In this document: positions 58,001-64,000 of the stretch, in pieces
How positions within the stretch are numbered: position 1 is the first letter of the stretch
Layout of the letters: every line of letters begins with the position of its first letter
Origin: Komagataeibacter sucrofermentans DSM 15973
Lineage (GTDB): Bacteria > Pseudomonadota > Alphaproteobacteria > Acetobacterales > Acetobacteraceae
Direction of reading: 5' to 3'
Assembly (NCBI RefSeq): GCF_040581405.1
Contig: NZ_CP137157.1
Coordinates: 2,313,001 to 2,377,000, forward strand
DNA: 64,000 bases
The notes under the pieces: generated by a model
Database searches by the model: none
Told to the model about the DNA's origin: nothing
The model's input: only the letters and a program-made list of their open reading frames with translations
Made by a program: the position numbers and the translations under genes

Positions 58001-58834
58001 ATGCATATCCATGAAAAGACAGGATTCCCTCGACAGTCAGGCTACGGCGCGGTAGCTGAAACAGACAGGCCCATTGACCCAGAGCAGGACAGGAACACGT
58101 TGCCAGACGAACTGCGCCCCACACCCAAGATCCGCGCCCGTGGCCGATCCTTTCTGGCCCTGGTCCTCTCCCCCGAACCCCTGCTGGCCGACTGGCTGGC
58201 AGGCCTTGATGCCCAGATCGCGCGCTCAAGCGCCTTTTTCGCGGGCAAGCCGGTCATTCTCGACCTCTCCCTGCTCGAGGCGGGAACCGAGGGGCTGGCC
58301 GGGCTTTATCCCGCGCTGCGCGCGCGCGGCATCCGCATCATTGGAATCGAAGGCGGCGACACCTCCTGGCCCGCCTGCGCCGGGTGGGACTGGCCCGCGG
58401 GCTTTCAGGGCGGCCGCGCCTCGGGCGCCGTGGAGATCCCCGATGATACGACACCTGCCCCCCCCGAGCCGCCGCGCGGGGGTTCGCTCATCATCGAGCA
58501 GCCGATCCGCTCTGGCCAGGTAATCATGAACCCTGATGGGGACATCATCATCCTCGGCTCGGTCGGTTCGGGGGCAGAGGTGACGGCAGGGGGCTCGATC
58601 CATGTCTATGGCCCGCTGCGCGGCCGCGCCATAGCAGGCATGAACGGCCAGCCCGACGCCCGAATCTTCGCCCATTCCATGCAGGCCGAACTGCTGGCGA
58701 TCGACGGTTATTACATCACCGCCGAGGAAATCGACCCGCGCTATGTTGAAAAACCGGCGCAGATCATTCTCAATAATGACACACTTGTGGTCCAGCCGCT
58801 TGTTCCGCCCACCCTCAGGGGCCGCAAACCCTGA
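58001..58834 (+). CDS. minC: Septum site-determining protein MinC
   Basis: MinC inhibits FtsZ polymerisation away from mid-cell. The 277-residue product has an N-terminal FtsZ-binding domain (IRARGRSFLALVLSPEPLLA, FFAGKPVILDLSLLEAG) and a C-terminal beta-helix (SLIIEQPIRSGQVIMNPDGD, then SIHVYGPLRGRAIAGMNG, IFAHSMQAELLAIDGYYI). These are strong MinC_C signatures. The start is uncertain. ATG at 58001 was chosen; ATG at 57974 or 57914 would add residues that do not align with the family. minD begins 113 nt downstream. Confidence 0.92.
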   Translation: MHIHEKTGFPRQSGYGAVAETDRPIDPEQDRNTLPDELRPTPKIRARGRSFLALVLSPEPLLADWLAGLDAQIARSSAFFAGKPVILDLSLLEAGTEGLAGLYPALRARGIRIIGIEGGDTSWPACAGWDWPAGFQGGRASGAVEIPDDTTPAPPEPPRGGSLIIEQPIRSGQVIMNPDGDIIILGSVGSGAEVTAGGSIHVYGPLRGRAIAGMNGQPDARIFAHSMQAELLAIDGYYITAEEIDPRYVEKPAQIILNNDTLVVQPLVPPTLRGRKP

Positions 58835-58947
58835 ACTGACGCCCAAGCCCCCCGTTGCGCTTCACGCGCGCCCATTCATATTACAACCGTATCCATCAGG
58901 TCATGAACAAGAAAACACCCCCCAAAAGCGCACAAGGAACTACCCCC

Positions 58948-59760
58948 ATGGCAAAAGTGCTGGTGGTCACATCCGGCAAGGGCGGCGTCGGCAAGACAAC
59001 GTCCACGGCGGCACTCGGCGCGGCGCTGGCACAGACAGGCCAGAATGTGGTGGTGGTCGATTTCGATGTCGGGCTGCGTAACCTCGACCTGGTCATGGGG
59101 GCCGAGCGGCGCGTTGTGTTCGACCTGATCAACGTCATCCAGGGCGATGCCAAGCTTTCGCAGGCGCTGATCCGCGACAAGCGGATCGAGACGCTGTCCA
59201 TCCTCCCCGCCTCGCAGACACGCGACAAGGATGCGCTGACCGCCGAGGGCGTGGCCAGCGTGATGGCGCAGCTGCGTGAAAAGTTCGACTGGGTGATCTG
59301 CGACAGCCCCGCCGGGATCGAGCGCGGCGCGCAACTGGCCATGCACCATGCCGACCACGCCATCGTGGTGACCAACCCCGAAGTCTCGTCGGTGCGCGAC
59401 AGCGACCGCATCATCGGCATGCTCGACAGCACCACCAAGAAGGCCCAGGACGGCGGCAAGATCGAGAAGCACCTGCTGCTCACCCGCTATGATCCCGCCC
59501 GCGCCGCCCGGGGCGAGATGCTGCGCATCGAGGATGTGCTCGAGATCCTGTCCATCCCGCTGCTCGGCATCATCCCCGAAAGCGAGGAAGTGCTGCGCGC
59601 CTCCAACCTTGGCGCGCCGGTTACCCTGAGCAGCCCGGACAGCCCGCCCGCCCGCGCCTATGCCGAAGCCGCCCGCAGGCTGGAAGGCGAGAAGCTGGAA
59701 GTGACCGTGCCGGTTGAACGCAAGGGCCTGCTCGCACGTCTGTTCAAGGGGAAAAGCTGA
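58948..59760 (+). CDS. minD: Septum site-determining ATPase MinD
   Basis: MinD is a membrane-bound ParA/MinD ATPase that recruits MinC and oscillates with MinE. The 270-residue product has the deviant Walker [40 protein letters not shown], the Walker B region [20 protein letters not shown] and [17 protein letters not shown]-terminal amphipathic membrane-targeting helix ends [12 protein letters not shown]. The frame is open to 58855, but ATG at 58948 has AAGGAA eight to nine bases upstream and gives the correct N-terminus. Its stop overlaps the minE start (TGATG). Confidence 0.97.
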   Translation: MAKVLVVTSGKGGVGKTTSTAALGAALAQTGQNVVVVDFDVGLRNLDLVMGAERRVVFDLINVIQGDAKLSQALIRDKRIETLSILPASQTRDKDALTAEGVASVMAQLREKFDWVICDSPAGIERGAQLAMHHADHAIVVTNPEVSSVRDSDRIIGMLDSTTKKAQDGGKIEKHLLLTRYDPARAARGEMLRIEDVLEILSIPLLGIIPESEEVLRASNLGAPVTLSSPDSPPARAYAEAARRLEGEKLEVTVPVERKGLLARLFKGKS

Positions 59761-60038
59761 TGAGCTTGTTTGGCTCCTTTTTTGGCCGTAACAACAAGAC
59801 CTCGGCCCCCGTCGCGCGCGACCGGCTGCAGATCCTGCTGGCCCACGAGCGCACGGGCAATGGCAATGAATCCGACCTGCTGAACAAGCTGCAGGCCGAA
59901 ATTCTGGAAGTGATCAAGCGGCATATCGCCGTTGACCAGGACAAGGTGCAGGTCAAGCTGGACCGGGGCAATTCCGTCTCGATGCTGGAAATCGACATCG
60001 AAGTGCCGCAGCAGATGCGCCCCTCGGGCCAGCCTTAA
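59760..60038 (+). CDS. minE: Cell division topological specificity factor MinE
   Basis: MinE drives MinD off the membrane and places the Min gradient. The 92-residue product has the N-terminal membrane/MinD-binding segment [20 protein letters not shown], then [14 protein letters not shown], where the conserved ArgLeuGlnIle-type contact helix lies. The dimerisation domain follows ([20 protein letters not shown], then [12 protein letters not shown]). The 1-nt TGATG overlap with minD shows translational coupling. It is the last gene of minCDE; a GntR gene faces it. Confidence 0.95.
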   Translation: MSLFGSFFGRNNKTSAPVARDRLQILLAHERTGNGNESDLLNKLQAEILEVIKRHIAVDQDKVQVKLDRGNSVSMLEIDIEVPQQMRPSGQP

Positions 60039-60062
60039 GGCGGCCCGGGGCAGCCCCGCCGG

Positions 60063-60737
60063 TTACGACAGGCGGGGTTCGATCCAGCGCCGCGCGTGCT
60101 CGAAGTCACGCGTGACCGCCGCCTGGGCCGCCGCGACATCGCGCTGGCGCAGCGCCGTGATCAGGTCTTCATGCGGGTGGGTGCGCCCTTCGTGCTCGGC
60201 CTGGATCATCGGGCGCGACAGGGCATAGATCGGCCCGATCCGCATCCACAGGTTGCGCAGGATGTTTGCCGTCAGCGGCAGTTCGGCCAGGGCGGCGACG
60301 GTCGTGTGAAAATCGGCATTGAAAGCGGCCATGCCCCCGTCATCACGCGCGCGGGAGGCATCCATGAACTGGTGCTGCAAAATGACCAGCGCTTCGATGC
60401 CGTGGGTTGAGGCACGCCGGGCGGCGGCGGCGGCAAGGCGCATCTCAAGGTCCATCCGCAGGTCATGGATCTCGGCAAAGCTGCGCTGGGTCATGGCAGG
60501 CACGATGGCGGTGTTGCGGTCATTGAGTTCCAGCGCATGTTCGGACACAAGCCGCAGCAGCGCCTCACGCACGGGCGTGGGGCTCAGCCCGAGTTCAGCG
60601 GCAAGCGGGCGCAGGACCAGCCGTTCGCCAGAGCGATACCGGCTACGGATCAGCCCACGGCGCACATGATCATAGGCTTCCTCGCTCAAGGCGCGGCGGG
60701 GAAGCTTTTCGGGCTGGCCTGCGGTGAATGCTACCAT
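60063..60737 (-). CDS. GntR-family transcriptional regulator (FadR/FCD subgroup)
   Basis: This 224-residue regulator has an N-terminal winged helix-turn-helix (AYDHVRRGLIRSRYRSGERL, then LRPLAAELGLSPTPVREALL). The FCD ligand-binding domain has EIHDLRMDLEMRLAAAAARR, FHTTVAALAELPLTANILRN and the C-terminal HEDLITALRQRDVAAAQAAV. FCD regulators usually sense small organic acids; the ligand here is unknown. An 18-nt perfect inverted repeat about 40 nt upstream of its start may be its operator. It could also control the divergent ferritin-like gene. The start is ATG at 60737. Confidence 0.88.
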   Translation of the reverse strand: MVAFTAGQPEKLPRRALSEEAYDHVRRGLIRSRYRSGERLVLRPLAAELGLSPTPVREALLRLVSEHALELNDRNTAIVPAMTQRSFAEIHDLRMDLEMRLAAAAARRASTHGIEALVILQHQFMDASRARDDGGMAAFNADFHTTVAALAELPLTANILRNLWMRIGPIYALSRPMIQAEHEGRTHPHEDLITALRQRDVAAAQAAVTRDFEHARRWIEPRLS

Positions 60738-60777
60738 GCGCTTGAGTGATCCTTAATGCAAATAGGTCTTATTAATT

Positions 60778-60795
60778 CAGATCAATAATGATCTG
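60778..60795. promoter_or_regulatory. Inverted repeat, candidate GntR operator
   Basis: CAGATCA-ATAA-TGATCTG is a perfect 7-bp inverted repeat with a 4-nt centre. It lies between the divergent gntR (start 60737) and ferritin-like (start 60986) genes. This is a typical position for an autoregulatory operator. The link to this regulator is inferred. The rest of the 248-nt gap shows no further feature of note. Confidence 0.5.
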
Positions 60796-60985
60796 CACGT
60801 GAATGGCAACGCCTGTGCATGCGAAAAACCTGCCTTAACCCCCATTTTCTTGGGTTTATGGGCGTTTTTTCATGAACGGCGGCCCATTTTGGGGGGAACC
60901 ACGCGCTCTTTCGGCCCGTTACGCCAGCAACCACCCTTCAACAGGCCTGTGGCTTGAGCAGGCCAATCCATACAGGGAAACCATC

Positions 60986-61552
60986 ATGGCCGATGTTGCT
61001 GAAAATACGTTCCTGACCGACGTAAAGACCCTGCGCGAACGCGCGAAGAAAGCGATCGAGAAAGGCGCGCTCACCCCCGCCTATCAGGGCAACGTGCAGA
61101 CCGCCATCGACCTGCTGCAGACCGTGGTGGCGACCGAGCTTGTCTGCGTGCTGCGTTATACGATGCATTCCATCTCTGTCGAGGGCATTACCAGCGAGAG
61201 CGTGGCCGCCGAGTTCGCCACCCACGCCAAGGAAGAACGCGCCCATATGATGTGGGCGGCCGAGCGCATCGATCAGCTTGGCGGCGTGCCCGACCTCTCG
61301 CCCGAGGGGCTGGCCACCCGCTCCGCCAGCGAATACGGCAATGGCGGCAACCTGGTTGAAATGGTGCGCCAGAACCTTGTGGCCGAACGGCTGGTGATCG
61401 AGCATTACCGTGAACTGATCCGCTATTTTGCCGATCACGACCCCACAACGCGCATCATGCTCGAGAAGATCCTGGCAGAAGAAGAAGAACACGCAACCGA
61501 CATGCACGACCTGCTGGTGGCGCACGAGGGGCGTCCGTTCCTGAAATCCTGA
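60986..61552 (+). CDS. Ferritin-like (bacterioferritin/Dps-type) protein
   Basis: This 188-residue four-helix protein has di-iron ligands in two helix pairs: ATELVCVLRYTMHS and HAKEERAHMMWAAERIDQLG in the first half, VAERLVIEHYREL and ILAEEEEHATDMHDLLVAHE in the second. The E-x2-H pattern fits the bacterioferritin-like group. It probably stores iron or protects against peroxide; the haem-ligand methionine was not confirmed. The frame is open to 60872; ATG at 60986 (MADVAENTFLTDVKTL) matches similar proteins and has AGGGAA 7-8 nt upstream. A GC-rich hairpin follows the gene. Confidence 0.85.
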   Translation: MADVAENTFLTDVKTLRERAKKAIEKGALTPAYQGNVQTAIDLLQTVVATELVCVLRYTMHSISVEGITSESVAAEFATHAKEERAHMMWAAERIDQLGGVPDLSPEGLATRSASEYGNGGNLVEMVRQNLVAERLVIEHYRELIRYFADHDPTTRIMLEKILAEEEEHATDMHDLLVAHEGRPFLKS

Positions 61553-61590
61553 CCGCGTTTCCTGCCTGTTGCCCTGTGCGCATCTATCCT

Positions 61591-61608
61591 GCCCCGCATC
61601 CGCGGGGC
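61591..61608 (+). terminator. GC-rich hairpin after the ferritin-like gene
   Basis: GCCCCGC-ATCC-GCGGGGC is a perfect 7-bp stem 39 nt after the stop. It lacks a T-run, so termination would be weak; aldA-like expression may include some read-through. Confidence 0.4.
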
Positions 61609-61665
61609 GGGTAGTCCTGCCGCGCGTGTTATACTCCCCTGACCCGAACATGGAGAAACCGGATC

Positions 61666-63126
61666 ATGAACCAGATCATGTCCCAACCGAAAACCTACGA
61701 CCTGTTCATTGGTGGTGAATGGAGCGCGCCCGGCACGCCCGAGCGTGACACCATCCACAACCCCGCCACGGGCGAGGTGCTGGCCAAGGTGGCCGTGGCC
61801 AGCGAGGACGATGTCAACCGTGCGCTGCAGACCGCGCAGAAGGCTTTCCCCGCATGGAGCCGGCTGGTGGCGACCGACCGGGCTGACTATCTGTACCGGC
61901 TGATCGAGCTGATCAGACGCGACAGCGAAAAGCTGGCCCGCATCATTACCTCCGAAAACGGCAAGCCGCTCAAGGAAGCCCGCATCGAGGTCAACTTCGC
62001 CATCCAGCTCATCCGCTTCGCAGCCGAGAACGTGCGCCGCCTTGAAGGCAACATCATTCCCGGCAGCCGCCCCGGCGAGAAGATCCTGATCGAGAAGATT
62101 CCCCACGGCGTGGTGGCGGGCATCTCGGCATGGAATTTTCCGCTCGCACTCACCGCGCGCAAGCTCGGCCCGGCCCTTGCCGCAGGCAACACATTCGTCA
62201 TCAAGCCGCATGAACTGACACCGCTCGCCACCTTCGCGCTGGCCGAACTCTCGGTCGAGGCGGGCTTCCCCAAAGGCGTGTTCAATGTCGTGACCGGCGG
62301 CGGCGCCACGGTGGGCAATGCACTGGTGACCAACCCCCTCACCAAGCTCATCACCATGACCGGCAGCACGCCCGCAGGCCGCAAGATCATGGCCGCGGCC
62401 TCTGAAGGGCTGAAGGAAGTGCGGCTTGAACTCGGCGGCAAGGCCCCGTTCATCGTGATGGAGGATGCCGATATTGAAAAGGCGGTAGACGCCGCCGTGG
62501 CCGCGCGCTTCATGAATTGCGGGCAGGTCTGCACGGCCAACGAGCGCACCTATGTACACACCGCCGTGTATGACGAATTCCTCAAACGCCTGCGTGAGAA
62601 GGTCGCCGCGCTGAAAACCGGCAACCCGCTCGATGAAGCCACCGACATGGGCCCCAAGATCAGCGCCGCCGAACTTGAGAAGGTGGATGCGATCGTGCAG
62701 AAAGCCATCGGGCAGGGTGCCAAGGTCGAACTCGGCGGCAAGCGCCTGACCGGCGGCGCATATGACAAGGGCAACTTCTACGCCCCCACCCTGCTGACCG
62801 GTGTCACGGCGGATATGGATATTGCGCAGAATGAAGTGTTCGGCCCCGTGCTGTCACTGATCCGCGTGAAGGACTTCGATGATGCCATCGCCCAGGCCAA
62901 CAACTCGCGCTATGGCCTGTCGGCCTACATGTTCACGCAGAACCTGAAAAACATCATGCGCATGACCAACGAACTCAACTTTGGCGAGATTTACGTCAAC
63001 CGCGAGGGCGGGGAAGCCGCGCAGGGCTTCCACCACGGTTATGGCGATAGCGGCATCGGTGGCGAGGACGGCCAGTACGGGCTTGAAGCCTATGTCGATA
63101 CCAAGACCATCTACCTCAACGCATAA
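61666..63126 (+). CDS. AldA-like NAD-dependent aldehyde dehydrogenase
   Basis: This 486-residue cytoplasmic dehydrogenase resembles E. coli AldA (lactaldehyde/glycolaldehyde dehydrogenase). Family sites are present: the cofactor region GVVAGISAWNFPLALTARKL, the TMTGSTPAGRKIMAAASEGL motif, the general-base Glu in ELGGKAPFIVMEDADI and the catalytic Cys in FMNCGQVCTANERTYVH. The C-terminal EIYVNREGGEAAQGFHHGY, then DSGIGGEDG, is shared with AldA-type enzymes. The substrate is inferred; acetic acid bacteria oxidise many sugars and alcohols. ATG at 61666 was chosen; 61678 is an alternative. A strong terminator follows. Confidence 0.9.
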   Translation: MNQIMSQPKTYDLFIGGEWSAPGTPERDTIHNPATGEVLAKVAVASEDDVNRALQTAQKAFPAWSRLVATDRADYLYRLIELIRRDSEKLARIITSENGKPLKEARIEVNFAIQLIRFAAENVRRLEGNIIPGSRPGEKILIEKIPHGVVAGISAWNFPLALTARKLGPALAAGNTFVIKPHELTPLATFALAELSVEAGFPKGVFNVVTGGGATVGNALVTNPLTKLITMTGSTPAGRKIMAAASEGLKEVRLELGGKAPFIVMEDADIEKAVDAAVAARFMNCGQVCTANERTYVHTAVYDEFLKRLREKVAALKTGNPLDEATDMGPKISAAELEKVDAIVQKAIGQGAKVELGGKRLTGGAYDKGNFYAPTLLTGVTADMDIAQNEVFGPVLSLIRVKDFDDAIAQANNSRYGLSAYMFTQNLKNIMRMTNELNFGEIYVNREGGEAAQGFHHGYGDSGIGGEDGQYGLEAYVDTKTIYLNA

Positions 63127-63153
63127 GCAGCACAGGCAGCCCCCACGCGCCAT

Positions 63154-63184
63154 GGCGGCCCGGAGCACTCCGGGCCGCCTTTTT
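63154..63184 (+). terminator. Terminator of the AldA-like gene
   Basis: GGCGGCCCG-GAGCACTC-CGGGCCGCC forms a perfect 9-bp stem and is followed by TTTTT. It begins 28 nt after the stop. Confidence 0.9.
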
Positions 63185-63240
63185 CATGCGCCGTAACCAA
63201 ACTATAATGACCCGGACGGGTCTGTTATGGAGAGGGGCAC

Positions 63241-63711
63241 ATGGGCAGATACTACTATATGGTGTGCATGGAGTGCGGCGAGGTGGTCAACCTTGGCAAG
63301 GCCGTTGCCTTCACCGATGACCGCCTTGCGGCACCGGACCCGCTCTATGGTTTTGCGTTCACGACGGATGGCCACCAGCATGATGATGGAGACAACATCT
63401 CCCCCGTAACCATCATGACATGGCGGTACCTGGAGCATTTCATGATGCGCCATCGCGGCCATGAACTCCGCGTGCTGCCCGACCTGATTGAAAAATATGA
63501 AAATGACCATTTCCCGGTCTATGCGCCCGGCGATCCGTTCGGAACCGATGAGTACCTGCCGGATGAAAGCTACTACCGCTCCCCCACCGGCCGCCCCGAC
63601 CAGGACCGCGATGCGGCACGGGTGCCCGACAGCGTCGTGAAACGGTTAAAGGAATTACAGGCCGGAAAGAACGTATCCGTACCGATATGGGACACCGAAG
63701 ACCAAGCCTGA
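63241..63711 (+). CDS. Protein of unknown function with N-terminal CxxC
   Basis: The 156-residue product is soluble. It begins MGRYYYMVCMECGEVVNLGK, with one Cys-x2-Cys pair, not enough by itself for a zinc ribbon unless further ligands (HQHDDGD, HRGHELR) take part. The middle has WRYLEHFMMRHRGHELRVLP. The C-terminal third is Pro/Asp-rich and charged. I do not recognise a family. GAGAGG 5-10 nt upstream supports the ATG at 63241. Base composition is similar to its neighbours. It is convergent with coaA, with 37 nt between stops. Confidence 0.75.
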   Translation: MGRYYYMVCMECGEVVNLGKAVAFTDDRLAAPDPLYGFAFTTDGHQHDDGDNISPVTIMTWRYLEHFMMRHRGHELRVLPDLIEKYENDHFPVYAPGDPFGTDEYLPDESYYRSPTGRPDQDRDAARVPDSVVKRLKELQAGKNVSVPIWDTEDQA

Positions 63712-63748
63712 TGCACCGCAAAAACGCTACTCTTTTAAAAACCGATCC

Positions 63749-64000
63749 TTAAATCTGGCGCATCCACACCGTATCGATCGCATGGCTGGGGCTTTTGTGC
63801 ATGACCACGCGGGCGCGCTCGCGCGTGGGCAGGATGTTCTGCTGCAGGTTGGGCAGGTTGATCCGCCGCCAGATGTCGCGCGCAAGCTGCTCGGCCTCGC
63901 CTTCCGGCAGGTCGGCGTAATGGTGGAAATAGGACGTGGGCTTGCGGAAGGCGGTTTTCTGCAACAGCAGGAAGCGTTTGACGTACCAGTCCTCGATCAC
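63749..64000 (-). CDS. coaA: Type I pantothenate kinase, C-terminal part (cut by window edge)
   Basis: The last 83 residues of a CoaA-type pantothenate kinase are present: IEDWYVKRFLLLQKTAFRKP, YFHHYADLP, IWRRINLPNLQQNILPTRER and ARVVMHKSPSHAIDTVWMRQ. E. coli CoaA ends with a very similar NLVENILPTRERA..V block. CoaA phosphorylates pantothenate in coenzyme A synthesis. The frame is open to base 64000; the GTG at the edge is probably an internal valine codon, so the N-terminus is outside the window. Confidence 0.92.
   Translation of the reverse strand: MIEDWYVKRFLLLQKTAFRKPTSYFHHYADLPEGEAEQLARDIWRRINLPNLQQNILPTRERARVVMHKSPSHAIDTVWMRQI

Overview
The window comes from a high-GC acetic acid bacterium (Alphaproteobacteria, Acetobacteraceae), most likely a Komagataeibacter of the K. 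xylinus group. The main evidence is a complete cellulose locus of the Komagataeibacter type, cmcAx-ccpAx-bcsA-bcsB-bcsC-bcsD-bglAx. Supporting evidence is the set of typical alphaproteobacterial gene orders: argS-SPOR-scpA with erpA-xth opposite, and dusB-ntrB-ntrC-ntrY-ntrX-hfq-hflX. No phage, transposase or CRISPR array is visible. All calls come from reading the sequence; no database search was run.

Layout. 1-6.2 kb: scpA (cut by the left edge), a SPOR protein, argS, a decayed dgt pseudogene, then erpA and xth on the other strand, and an EipB-like envelope protein. 6.2-13.6 kb: aspS, mtnA, htpG with a heat-shock-like promoter, a Nudix hydrolase, a DUF985 cupin and a UbiC-fold exported protein. 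13.6-27.4 kb: the cellulose locus, all on the minus strand, preceded by a long AT-rich leader carrying a perfect FNR/FixK-type box. 28.0-30.8 kb: tRNA-Glu(CUC), a DUF6476 protein, an RluD-like pseudouridine synthase, and rpoH behind a structured leader with a tiny proline-rich ORF. 30.9-37.7 kb: purA, hisZ, serC, tRNA-Leu(CAA), argC, mazG and an inositol-monophosphatase-family gene. 37.9-48.4 kb: hflX, hfq, the two Ntr two-component systems, dusB and bifunctional ispDF. 48.5-57.9 kb: an ATP12 chaperone, AsmA protein, pseudouridine synthase, rarA, an AT-rich orphan, an MBOAT acyltransferase, a BaiN-type flavoprotein and FzlA. 58.0-64.0 kb: minCDE, a GntR regulator, a ferritin-like protein, an AldA-like dehydrogenase, an unknown protein and the end of coaA.

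How the genes work together. In the cellulose locus BcsA polymerises UDP-glucose under c-di-GMP control. BcsB and BcsC carry the chain through the envelope. BcsD and CcpAx arrange the export complexes for crystalline ribbons, and CmcAx and BglAx trim and hydrolyse glucan. The Ntr/Hfq/HflX block links nitrogen and redox sensing to post-transcriptional control. FzlA lies opposite MinCDE, which puts two FtsZ-directed division functions side by side.

The least expected signals are non-coding. The first is a family of about nine dispersed intergenic repeats. The two complete copies fold as a three-way junction and differ by compensatory base-pair changes. The second is the rpoH leader, with a 15-codon ORF and interlocking helices. 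The third is the FNR box upstream of the cellulose locus.
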